Positions 1-8,831 of a stretch of DNA of 11,278 bases are shown here, in pieces. The DNA lies in contig JAEYUE010000085.1 in assembly GCA_023433655.1 (NCBI GenBank), positions 1 through 11,278 of the forward strand, in the 5' to 3' direction. The translations under genes were made by a program, and so were the position numbers. How positions within the stretch are numbered: position 1 is the stretch's first letter; every line of letters begins with the position of its first letter. The DNA comes from Pseudomonadota bacterium (lineage in GTDB: Bacteria; Pseudomonadota; Alphaproteobacteria; Caulobacterales; Caulobacteraceae). The notes under the pieces are model-generated. The model had not been told where the DNA came from and did no database searches. It worked only from the letters and a program-made list of their open reading frames with translations.

Positions 1-1911
<1,911 letters not shown>

Positions 1912-1912
1912 A

Positions 1913-3271
1913 TCAGCTCGCCCCCAGTTCGGCCTTCAGCCGCCGGTTCCGGCGATCGAGGATCCAGCACAGGATGACCGCCGGCACGCCGACCAACGCC
2001 GTGCCGGCGAAGAACAGGGCATAGGCCGTCATCAGCGAATAGCCTTGCTCGAGCCCCTCGACCGCAACGCCGGAGAAGCCTTTCAGGAACTTTCCGAGCA
2101 GGGCGTAGAACGAACTGAGCAGGGCGTACTGGGTGGCGGTGTAGCCGATGCCGGTCAGGCTGGACATGTAGGCGACCAGGGCGGCGCCCGCGAAGCCTTC
2201 CGAGAAGTTCTCGACGAAGAGCACGCCGGCGAACATCGGCGTCGAGAGGCCGGTCACCGCCATAAGGGTGTAACCGAGGTTCGACATCGGCCCGATGAGC
2301 GCGCCGAGCAGCAGGGTCGGTCCGAAGCCGAACCGGACGGCGCTCAGGCCGCCTGCGGCGATGCCGACGAAGGCCGCGACCAGGCCGACGCTCAGTCGCA
2401 TCGCCCCGATGGCCTCCTTGGTCAGGCCCAGATCGATGTAGAAGGGTCCGACCATCGGCCCCATGACGAAGTCCGGCAGGCGATAAAGGCTGATCGCCGC
2501 CAGCATCAGGAAGGCCGCGGCCTTGTGGGTTTTGACGAAATTGATGAAAGGCCCCACCACCACGTCGAACATGCCGCGAGGGGTCCACGGCGGCGCGCCG
2601 CCGGTGGCGGCCGCGATCTCGCGGCGGTCGACCGGCTCCTTCGCGAACAGGGTCGCGCCGATGGCGATGACCATGGCCGCTCCCCAGATCGCATAGGCCC
2701 CGTTCCAGCCGAACCAGCTGGCGAAGAACAGGATCAGGGCGTTGCCGGCCAGAATCGCGGAGCGGTAGCCGAGCTGATAGGCCGAGGTCAGCAGGGCCAT
2801 GTCCTCGTCATTCTCGGCGCTCTCGATGCGCCAGGCGTCGACGACGATGTCCTGCGTGGCCGACGCGAACGCGGTGACGAGCGCCGCCGCGCCCAGCGCG
2901 GTCAGTCCGCCTTCCGGCCCGATCATGGCCATCGCGATGAGCGCGCCGCCAACCACCAGCTGGGAAAGAAGCATCCAGCCGCGCCGTCGTCCGAACCGCC
3001 CCAGCAACGGAACATCGAACCGGTCGACCACCGGGGCCCAGACGAATTTGAAGGAGTAGGCCAGCCCGACCCATGAGATGAACCCGATGGCCGACAGGGT
3101 CACGTCCCCCTCTGCCAGCCAGATGCTCAGCGTCGCGCCGGTCAGCAGAAAGGGCAGGCCCGATCCGAAGCCCAGCAGGAGAGTGATCAGAACGCGAGCG
3201 CGGCCGAGCGCCCGGAGCACATCCCCCGTCCCGGCCTTGCGCGGCGCGGTCTCCGTCGAGTTGTCGGTCAT
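1913..3271 (-). CDS. ampG: AmpG-family muropeptide permease (MFS)
   Basis: An inner-membrane importer of 452 residues. AmpG proteins bring GlcNAc-anhydroMurNAc peptides from the periplasm into the cytoplasm for peptidoglycan recycling, and in some bacteria this import feeds beta-lactamase induction. Family hallmarks are GFGSGLPFLLTG at 34-45, the loop KFVWAPVVDRFDVPLLGR at 75-92 followed by RRRGW, ATQDIVVDAWRIE at 138-150, ENFSEGFAGAA at 354-364 and TATQYALLSS at 378-387. About twelve hydrophobic segments are visible, with a Lys/Arg-rich cytoplasmic tail. The ATG at 3271 is preceded by AGGGA at a spacing of 5, which supports this start. The gene lies 35 bases downstream of the kinase stop on the same strand with no terminator visible, so co-transcription is likely. 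A role in beta-lactam response is inference; no beta-lactamase or ampR gene is in the window. Another anhydromuropeptide-like MFS substrate cannot be excluded. Confidence 0.9.
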   Translation of the reverse strand: MTDNSTETAPRKAGTGDVLRALGRARVLITLLLGFGSGLPFLLTGATLSIWLAEGDVTLSAIGFISWVGLAYSFKFVWAPVVDRFDVPLLGRFGRRRGWMLLSQLVVGGALIAMAMIGPEGGLTALGAAALVTAFASATQDIVVDAWRIESAENDEDMALLTSAYQLGYRSAILAGNALILFFASWFGWNGAYAIWGAAMVIAIGATLFAKEPVDRREIAAATGGAPPWTPRGMFDVVVGPFINFVKTHKAAAFLMLAAISLYRLPDFVMGPMVGPFYIDLGLTKEAIGAMRLSVGLVAAFVGIAAGGLSAVRFGFGPTLLLGALIGPMSNLGYTLMAVTGLSTPMFAGVLFVENFSEGFAGAALVAYMSSLTGIGYTATQYALLSSFYALLGKFLKGFSGVAVEGLEQGYSLMTAYALFFAGTALVGVPAVILCWILDRRNRRLKAELGAS

Positions 3272-3306
3272 GGGCGTCCCTCGGCGGCGACGCCCCCTGC
3301 GCCCCG

Positions 3307-4848
3307 CTATGCGACGGCGACCTTGGCGCGGTCCGCGGTTTTCGTCCAGCGGGCCAGTGCGAGGCGCAAGGCGTCGAGCTCGAGCGGCTTGACCAGATGG
3401 TCGTCCATGCCCGCCTCGAGGCAGGCCTTGCGGTCCTCGGCGAAGGCGTTGGCGGTCAGGGCCACGATCGGCGTCTCGTCGCCCCGGGCGCGGATGGCGC
3501 GGGCGGCGCTGGGGCCGTCCATGCCGGGCATCCGCATGTCCATGAACACCAGATCGTAGCGCGCCCGCTTCAGCGCATCGAGGGCCTCGCGGCCGCTGGC
3601 GGCGGTCTCGACGGCGCAGCCCTCGCGACGCAGCAGGGTGGCGGCGAGCAGGGCCCCGACCGGGTTGTCCTCGACCAGCAGCACGCGGATGCCGGAGAAA
3701 CGGGTCAGGGCGACGCGATCGTCCTCGGGCGGCGGCGGCGGCGGTCCCGGCTGCATCGCCTGCTGGGCCCCCGAGGCGGCCAGCACCCGCTCGGCAAGGG
3801 AGGCGCGGCGCAGCGGCTTGATCAGATAGCCGTGGAAGCCGGCCGACCGGTAGCGGGCGATCAGGTCGCGCTCCGACGGCTTGAGCAGGACGATGGCGCG
3901 GGCGTTCGCCGGCCGCGAGACCAGGCCCTGGCCGGGGCCGCGCGCGGCATGGTCGACCAGCGCCACCGGGGCGCGGGCGTCGACCGCACCGCCAGAGGCG
4001 GTGATCTGGGCCCCGGCGGCGGCGCGGACGAACGGATCGGGCGTGACCACAGCCACCTTCTGGCCTTCCAGGGACCGGTCGCGCATCGCGCCCTTGACCG
4101 CAGGGAAGGCGGCCTCGAAGCGGAAGCGGGCGCCGGGGCCGTCGGGTCGGTCGGCGACGCTGACCGTCCCTTCCATGGCCTGGGCCAGCTTGCGCACCAC
4201 CGCCAGCCCGAGGCCGGCGCCGCCGAAGCGGCTGGCGTCGGTGGAATCGACGTGGCCGAACTCCTCGAAGATGCGGCCGCGCGCCTCGGCGGGCACGCCC
4301 GGGCCGGTGTCATCGACGATGAAGGCCAGTTTCGGCCGCTTGATCGAGCCGCCGGCGCGCTCGACGGTGATGCGGACGCCGCCTTCCTCGGTGAATTTCA
4401 CGGCGTTGCCCGCGAGATTGAACAGCACCTGGCGCAGACGGCCCTCGTCAGCCATGACGTCGACGGCTTCGGGCGCGACCGACCAGACGATCTCCAGCCC
4501 CTTGTCGTGGGCCTTGGGGCTTAGCAGTTCGGCGACGCCGCGGACGAGGCATTCGAGGTCCACCGGGGCGGCGTCGAACTCCAGCCGGTCGGCCTCGAGC
4601 CGGGCGTAGTCGAGCAGATCGTTGACGAGACCGAGCAGGTGTTCGGCCGAGGCGCGGGCCGCCTCCGCGTAGGCGCGCTGGGCCCCGTCGAGGCGGGTGC
4701 GCTGCAGCAGGCCGAGCATGCCGATGACCCCGTTGAGCGGAGTGCGCATCTCGTGGCTCATGAGGCGCAGGAACTGCTGTTCGGCCCCTTCGGGCGCCGC
4801 CGCCCCGTCCATCGTCGTCGCCGGTGAAGCCTCGGTCTTGCGCGCCAT
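3307..4848 (-). CDS. shkA: ShkA-like soluble hybrid histidine kinase with c-di-GMP-type pseudoreceiver
   Basis: A cytoplasmic kinase of 513 residues with no membrane segment and no N-terminal sensor. Order: DHp with SHEMRTPLNG (His32); CA domain with N-box Asn148, DTGPGVP (from Asp180) and G2 box GGAGLGL at 209-215; a degenerate receiver at about 263-358; a linker with six prolines then EDDR (Asp376, Asp377, Arg378); and a complete C-terminal receiver with acidic pair Glu393/Asp394, phospho-acceptor Asp437, Thr465 and Lys487. The first receiver lacks the acidic pair (Thr-Pro instead) but keeps an Asp (299) and a Lys (344). This is the layout of Caulobacter ShkA, where c-di-GMP binds the pseudoreceiver (Rec1) and frees Rec2. 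An Asp-Asp-Arg motif in the Rec1-Rec2 linker is reported there to hold the inactive form. ShkA passes phosphate via ShpA to TacA at the G1-S transition. Function here is inferred from architecture. The ATG at 4848 is chosen over the GTG at 4854, which abuts the Shine-Dalgarno. ampG follows 35 bases downstream. Confidence 0.85.
   Translation of the reverse strand: MARKTEASPATTMDGAAAPEGAEQQFLRLMSHEMRTPLNGVIGMLGLLQRTRLDGAQRAYAEAARASAEHLLGLVNDLLDYARLEADRLEFDAAPVDLECLVRGVAELLSPKAHDKGLEIVWSVAPEAVDVMADEGRLRQVLFNLAGNAVKFTEEGGVRITVERAGGSIKRPKLAFIVDDTGPGVPAEARGRIFEEFGHVDSTDASRFGGAGLGLAVVRKLAQAMEGTVSVADRPDGPGARFRFEAAFPAVKGAMRDRSLEGQKVAVVTPDPFVRAAAGAQITASGGAVDARAPVALVDHAARGPGQGLVSRPANARAIVLLKPSERDLIARYRSAGFHGYLIKPLRRASLAERVLAASGAQQAMQPGPPPPPPEDDRVALTRFSGIRVLLVEDNPVGALLAATLLRREGCAVETAASGREALDALKRARYDLVFMDMRMPGMDGPSAARAIRARGDETPIVALTANAFAEDRKACLEAGMDDHLVKPLELDALRLALARWTKTADRAKVAVA
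3730..3744. repeat. (CGG)5 trinucleotide run encoding polyproline in the kinase linker
   Basis: Five perfect CGG units read as CCG codons on the kinase strand; with the next CCC they encode six consecutive prolines in the linker between the two receiver domains. Such runs can change length by slippage without breaking the frame. Confidence 0.85.
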
Positions 4849-4854
4849 CGTCAC

Positions 4855-4860
4855 CCCCTT
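4855..4860 (-). promoter_or_regulatory. Ribosome binding site that decides the kinase start
   Basis: Reading on the - strand, AAGGGG ends six bases before the ATG at 4848, an ideal distance. An in-frame GTG at 4854 directly abuts this motif and could not be served by it. The protein therefore begins MARKTEAS. Confidence 0.65.
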
Positions 4861-4888
4861 GTGGACGGCGATCCTGGCCGACGAGGTC

Positions 4889-4918
4889 TTAAGGGGCGTT
4901 CAAGCGGGTCGGTTAAGG
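4889..4918 (-). promoter_or_regulatory. Putative CtrA box and half-site upstream of the kinase gene
   Basis: On the kinase strand the sequence contains TTGA-N7-TTAA (4903 down to 4889), one mismatch from the CtrA consensus TTAA-N7-TTAA of Caulobacterales. A further TTAACC half-site lies at 4918-4913. The box lies about 41-55 bases upstream of the kinase ATG, within the 78-base gap after yifB, where a promoter for kinase and ampG would be expected. AT-rich tetramers stand out in this GC-rich DNA, but a single imperfect site can arise by chance. I see no convincing sigma-70-type -35/-10 pair beside it. Confidence 0.35.
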
Positions 4919-4926
4919 AAGTTTGA

Positions 4927-6507
4927 TCACCACGCGGGCAGGCCCTCCTCCGCGCGGCGCCCATGATCGGCGTGGGCCCCGATGGTGGAGCGGCGGTGCA
5001 CCAGGGCCTCGGCGATGTGCCGGCGCAGCACCCCGTCGCAGCCGTCAAGGTCGGCGATTGTGCGGGCCAGCCGCAGGGTGCGGGTCCAGCCGCGGGCGGT
5101 CAGGCCGCCGGCGTCGCCGGCCCGCATCAGCAGGGCGCGGCCGGCCTCGTCCGGGGCGGCGAAGCGGTCGAGAATCTCGCCGGAGACGCGGGCGTTGACG
5201 GCCTGACCGCGGGCGACCTCGGGATCCAGCCCGGCGGCGCGCAGCCGGTCCTCCTGCATGTCGCGGGCGGCGAGCACCCGGGCGGCGGCCTCGGCCGTGC
5301 CCTCGGCCGGGGGCGGCAGGGCCATGTCGGCGGCGGTCACCGGCGGCGTCTCGACGGTCAGATCGATGCGGTCGAACATAGGGCCGGAGATGCGGTTCTG
5401 ATAGTCGCGCTGACAGCGCGGGGCCTTGCCGCAGGCGCCCTTGCCGCCGCCGCCCAGACCGCAGCGGCAGGGGTTCATCGCCGCCACCAGCTGGAAGCGG
5501 GCCGGGTAGCGCACGTGGGCGTTGGCGCGGGCGACCACGATCTCGCCGGTCTCCAGCGGCTGGCGCAGCGAGTCGAGGGCCTGCGCCGAATACTCCGGCA
5601 GTTCATCGAGGAAGAGGACGCCGTTGTGGGCGAGGGAGGCCTCGCCGGGGCGGGCGCGGAGGCCGCCGCCGGTCAGGGCAGCCATGGAGGCGGAGTGGTG
5701 CGGGGCCCGAAACGGCCGGTCGCGGGTCAGGCCGCCGCGCTCGATCAGACCCGCCACCGACCAGACCATCGAGGTTTCGAGCAGCTCCTTCGCCGTCAGC
5801 GGCGGCAACAGGCCGGGCAGGCGCGCCGCCATCATCGACTTGCCGGAACCGGGCGGGCCGACGAAGAGCAGGTTGTGACCGCCGGCGGCGGCGATCTCGA
5901 GCGCCCGCTTGGCGCTCTCCTGGCCCTTGACCTCGCGTAGGTCCGGCGGGCGATCGCCGGCGCGCAGGGCGCCGGGCTCGGGCCGGCGCAGGACCTGGGT
6001 CCCCTTGAAGTGGTTGACCAGACCGATCAGCGAGCGCGGAGCCAGAACCGCCACCTCCCCGGCCCACGCCGCCTCCGGTCCGTTGGCCTCGGGGCAGATC
6101 AGTCCCAGCCCCATGGCGTCGACCGCCACCGCCGCCGGCAGGGTCCCGCCGACCGGGGCGATCCGGCCGTCGAGCCCGAGTTCGCCGACCGCCGCCCAGC
6201 CGGCGAGGACGTCGGGCGCGACTACGCCCATCGAGGCGAGCAGGGCGAGGGCGATGGGCAGGTCGAAATGACTCCCCTCCTTGGGCATGTCGGCCGGCGC
6301 GAGGTTCGCGATGATGCGCTTGGGCGGCATGGCCAGGCCGATGCCGGCGAAGGCGCCGCGCACCCGCTCGCGGCTCTCGGCCACGGCCTTGTCGGCGAGG
6401 CCGACGATGACGAAGGACGGCTCGGCCGCCGACAGCTGCTGGACCTGGACGTCGACGCGCCGGGCCTCGACCCCTTCGAACGCCACCGTGACGACGCTGG
6501 CCACCAT
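4927..6507 (-). CDS. yifB: YifB/ComM-family Mg-chelatase-like AAA+ ATPase
   Basis: A 526-residue cytoplasmic ATPase of the family that includes ComM, a helicase promoting branch migration during natural transformation. The N-terminal domain (1-165) carries VDVQVQ, FVIVGLADKAVAESRERVR and ANLAPADMPKEG. The AAA+ core has Walker A GPPGSGKS at 217-224 and Walker B VLFLDE at 297-302. A family Cys cluster at 347, 349, 359 and 365 comes just before RISGPMFDRIDL. The C-terminal Mg-chelatase-type helical domain includes RGWTRTLRLARTIADL. The ATG at 6507 is chosen because GGAGG lies five bases upstream and the family begins MVASV. An in-frame ATG at 6543 would add twelve residues without family support. 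It is last in the run that starts at rsmI, 63 bases after gshB. The DNA-uptake role is inferred from family; other competence genes are not in view. Confidence 0.93.
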   Translation of the reverse strand: MVASVVTVAFEGVEARRVDVQVQQLSAAEPSFVIVGLADKAVAESRERVRGAFAGIGLAMPPKRIIANLAPADMPKEGSHFDLPIALALLASMGVVAPDVLAGWAAVGELGLDGRIAPVGGTLPAAVAVDAMGLGLICPEANGPEAAWAGEVAVLAPRSLIGLVNHFKGTQVLRRPEPGALRAGDRPPDLREVKGQESAKRALEIAAAGGHNLLFVGPPGSGKSMMAARLPGLLPPLTAKELLETSMVWSVAGLIERGGLTRDRPFRAPHHSASMAALTGGGLRARPGEASLAHNGVLFLDELPEYSAQALDSLRQPLETGEIVVARANAHVRYPARFQLVAAMNPCRCGLGGGGKGACGKAPRCQRDYQNRISGPMFDRIDLTVETPPVTAADMALPPPAEGTAEAAARVLAARDMQEDRLRAAGLDPEVARGQAVNARVSGEILDRFAAPDEAGRALLMRAGDAGGLTARGWTRTLRLARTIADLDGCDGVLRRHIAEALVHRRSTIGAHADHGRRAEEGLPAW

Positions 6508-6570
6508 CGGCCCCTCCCGCGCTCCGCCTAGAGAACGAAGCATGAACGGATAGGGTTTGCAAGAGCGACG

Positions 6571-7515
6571 TTATGCGGTCCGGCGGCGTTCGATGGCGTC
6601 CCACATCAGGGCGGCGGCGTCGACGCCGGTGAAGCGCTTCAACTGCTGGGCGCCGGTGGGCGAGGTGACGTTGATCTCGGTCAGCCAGTCGCCGATGACG
6701 TCGATGCCGACGAAGATCAGGCCGCGCTCGCGCAGGGTCGGGCCGATGGCGGCGCAGATCTCGTGGTCCCGGGCGGTCAGCTCGACCGGCGCCGCCGTGC
6801 CGCCGACGCGCAGGTTGGAGCGCACCTGGTCCTTGGCCGGGACGCGGTTGATGGCCCCGACCGGCTCGCCCTCGATCAGGATGATGCGCTTGTCGCCGGC
6901 GGAGACGGCGGGGAGGAATTTCTGGATCACCAGCGGATCGCGCGACCCGACGGCGTGGATCTCGACGAGGGCGTCCAGGTTGGGATCGTCGGCCTTGAGC
7001 CGCACCACGCCGGAGCCGGCGGCGCCGTGCAGGGGCTTGAGCACCACCTCGCCGTGGCGGCGGTGGAAGTCGGCCAGGGCCACGGGATCGGAGCTGATCA
7101 GGGTCGGCGGGGTCAGGCCGGGGAAGCGGGTGACCAGCAGCTTCTCCGGGGCGGAGCGGACCTCGGCGGGGTCGTTCACCACCAGGGTGCGGGGATGCAC
7201 CGTCTCGAGCAGGTAGGTGGCGGTGACATAGGCCATGTCGAAGGGCGGATCCTGGCGCATCAGGATGACGTCGACGTCGTCGGCGAGGTCGAGCCTGACC
7301 CAGTCCCCGAAGACGACGTGGTCGCCGTGGACGGCGCGAAGGGTGACCGGGCGGGCGCGGCAGGAGAGGCGGCCGTCCTCCAGCGCCAGGGTGCGGAAGT
7401 CGTAGACCCAGACGGGGTAGCCGCGGTTCTGGGCCTCCATGGCCTGCAGGAAGGTGGTGTCGGACTCGATGTTGACCGCCTCGATGGGGTCCATCTGGAT
7501 CGCGACTCTGAGCAT
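6571..7515 (-). CDS. gshB: Glutathione synthetase
   Basis: It joins glycine to gamma-glutamylcysteine with ATP to give glutathione, the second step of the pathway, in the cytoplasm. The length of 314 residues is normal for bacterial GshB. The N-terminal domain shows VAIQMDPIEAVNIESDTTF and LMRQDPPFDMAYVTATYLLE (86-105), followed by VNDPAEVRSAPEKL. The ATP-grasp fold carries VVLKPLHGAAGSGV (157-170), QKFLP (198-202), GDKRI (207-211), and the metal/substrate residues of GIDVIG and EINVTSPTG (Asp272, Glu280, Asn282). The ATG at 7515 has GGAAGGA a few bases upstream. It lies 60 bases downstream of the SirB1-family gene and 63 upstream of yifB, with no terminator evident between them. gshA is not in the window. 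Confidence 0.97.
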   Translation of the reverse strand: MLRVAIQMDPIEAVNIESDTTFLQAMEAQNRGYPVWVYDFRTLALEDGRLSCRARPVTLRAVHGDHVVFGDWVRLDLADDVDVILMRQDPPFDMAYVTATYLLETVHPRTLVVNDPAEVRSAPEKLLVTRFPGLTPPTLISSDPVALADFHRRHGEVVLKPLHGAAGSGVVRLKADDPNLDALVEIHAVGSRDPLVIQKFLPAVSAGDKRIILIEGEPVGAINRVPAKDQVRSNLRVGGTAAPVELTARDHEICAAIGPTLRERGLIFVGIDVIGDWLTEINVTSPTGAQQLKRFTGVDAAALMWDAIERRRTA

Positions 7516-7575
7516 GCCCTGTCCTTCCGCGCGGTGGACCTTGGCTAATGGGCAGCGCGGGGCCGGGGCGCAAGT

Positions 7576-8394
7576 CTAGTTGAGCTGGAGGCGGACCCGG
7601 TCGACGGAGATGCGGCGGTGAACCTCGGCCGGGTCGTCCAGGGAGCGGGCGCGGGACAGGGCTTCCAGCGCCCCGGCGAGGGCGCCCTGTTTCTCGCGCG
7701 CCGCGGCGACATCGAGCCACGGGCGGTGGTCCTCGGGATCGAGCAGGGCGCGGCGCAGGGCGGAGCGCTCGGCTCCCTCGTAGTCCTGCGACCGCAGGGC
7801 GCGGCTGAACAGGACGTTCTGCAGGCGCAGCAGGGCCTGGCGGTCGCTGACCGGGGCCATCAGCACGTCCAGCCGGTCGGCGACGTGCGGGGTCAGGCCG
7901 GCGCGCAGGGCGCGGCGGGTCAGTTCGGACGGCAGCACCAGGCGGCCCTGGCTGAAGGGGTCGAGCGCCACGGGCCCCTCGGCCGTCTCGACGCGGAGCA
8001 GGAAGTGGCCGGGGAAGTCGACGCCCTGGGCGCGCACGCCGGCCCGGCGGGCGGCGTCGATGTAGAAGACGGCCAAGGTCGCCGACAGGCCGCGGCGGCG
8101 CTCGGCCACATCGATGACGTCGGTGGCGCCGGGGTGGTCGTAGTTGAGCAGGTCGCCGTTCAGACGCATGTCGGCGGCCATGGTTTCGGCGAGGGCCTCG
8201 TCGGGCGCCTCGCTGCTGGCGAGGCGCTCGGACAGCCGCGCCGCGGCGGCGGCGGCGAGGGTTCGCACCGGCTCCGGATCGCGGAAGGGATAGTCGTGGA
8301 TGGCGCACGCGAGGGCCGCCTCGAGCAGGGGGAAGGCCGTGTCCTCGGCCTGGCCCGCCTCGGTCAGAACGGTTTCGGCTTCCTCGCGCGTCAC
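7576..8394 (-). CDS. SirB1-family protein (transglutaminase-like fold with TPR-like tail)
   Basis: A soluble 272-residue protein with no signal peptide or membrane segment. Residues 20-90 form the usual N-terminal helical part (ALACAIHDYP, then MRLNGDLLNYDHP). The diagnostic core follows: DVIDVAERRRGLSATLAVFY at 92-111 and GVDFPGHFLLR at 124-134, which are the SirB1 signatures. Residues 185-258 look like one or two tetratricopeptide-like helical pairs. No Cys lies near the transglutaminase core (the only one is Cys30), so it probably does not act as a Cys transglutaminase; this holds for the family in general. The start is GTG at 8394, overlapping the yraN stop as GTGA, with an AAGAGG Shine-Dalgarno six bases upstream. 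Translational coupling to yraN is therefore likely. The biochemical function of the family is not established; the name reflects similarity only. Confidence 0.85.
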   Translation of the reverse strand: MTREEAETVLTEAGQAEDTAFPLLEAALACAIHDYPFRDPEPVRTLAAAAAARLSERLASSEAPDEALAETMAADMRLNGDLLNYDHPGATDVIDVAERRRGLSATLAVFYIDAARRAGVRAQGVDFPGHFLLRVETAEGPVALDPFSQGRLVLPSELTRRALRAGLTPHVADRLDVLMAPVSDRQALLRLQNVLFSRALRSQDYEGAERSALRRALLDPEDHRPWLDVAAAREKQGALAGALEALSRARSLDDPAEVHRRISVDRVRLQLN

Positions 8395-8831
8395 GTGCGG
8401 CCTCTTCCGAACGGCTCAACTCCACGACGATGGCGCGGAAGCCGGCCGGGGGCCAGCGCCACCATATCGATTCGGAGCAGATATCCGGCCAAGCTGGGTC
8501 TTTGACGCAACACCGCGCGGCCCGCGGCCAGCAACCGATCATACTGTTTCGCGGTCAGGGCGGCGAGGGCCGCCTCCATGGTCGCGCGGCGCTTGACCTC
8601 GACCACGGCGAGGACGCGGCCGCGGCGAGCGAGGATGTCGATCTCGCCGGCGCGGGTCTTCAGCCGGAAGCCGAGCAGCTGATAGCCCCGGCTCATCAGC
8701 CACAGGGCCGCGAGCCATTCGGAGCGGTGGCCCTGGCGGTGGGACAGGGCGCCCAGCGCCACGCGCCAGCCGCGCTTGACGACCGTCGCCCGCGGCGCCT
8801 TGAGACGGTCCGGGGCGCGGGCGGCGCTCAC
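8391..8831 (-). CDS. yraN: YraN/UPF0102-family putative nuclease-fold protein
   Basis: A 146-residue basic protein with the PD-(D/E)XK-like fold of YraN. Conserved points are Glu38 in the first helix (HRSEWLAALWLMSRGYQLL), GEID at 62-65 and EVKRR at 78-82, which together match the active-site layout of restriction-like nucleases and Holliday-junction resolvases. Activity of the family is poorly defined. The frame is open far upstream, but the start is taken as GTG at 8831. That codon overlaps the rsmI stop as GTGA and gives a protein close to family length with the conserved part beginning at about residue 20. Its own stop overlaps the next start in the same way. Neighbours rsmI and gshB are usual in alphaproteobacteria. 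Confidence 0.9.
   Translation of the reverse strand: MSAARAPDRLKAPRATVVKRGWRVALGALSHRQGHRSEWLAALWLMSRGYQLLGFRLKTRAGEIDILARRGRVLAVVEVKRRATMEAALAALTAKQYDRLLAAGRAVLRQRPSLAGYLLRIDMVALAPGRLPRHRRGVEPFGRGRT

Noticed and set aside
3397..4524. A 375-codon + strand frame antisense to the kinase gene.
   Set aside because: Antisense shadow of strong codon bias; the - strand carries clear histidine kinase and receiver motifs.
3307..4854. Kinase start at GTG 4854.
   Set aside because: It directly abuts the AAGGGG Shine-Dalgarno, whereas the ATG at 4848 is six bases downstream of it.
6508..6543. yifB start at ATG 6543, adding twelve residues.
   Set aside because: The family begins at MVASV, and a GGAGG lies five bases before the ATG at 6507.
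5603..8542. A 979-codon open frame on the - strand spanning parts of yifB, gshB, the SirB1 gene and yraN.
   Set aside because: It is a shadow frame of high-GC coding DNA: Arg/Pro/Gly-rich, no family motifs, and it crosses four well-supported genes.
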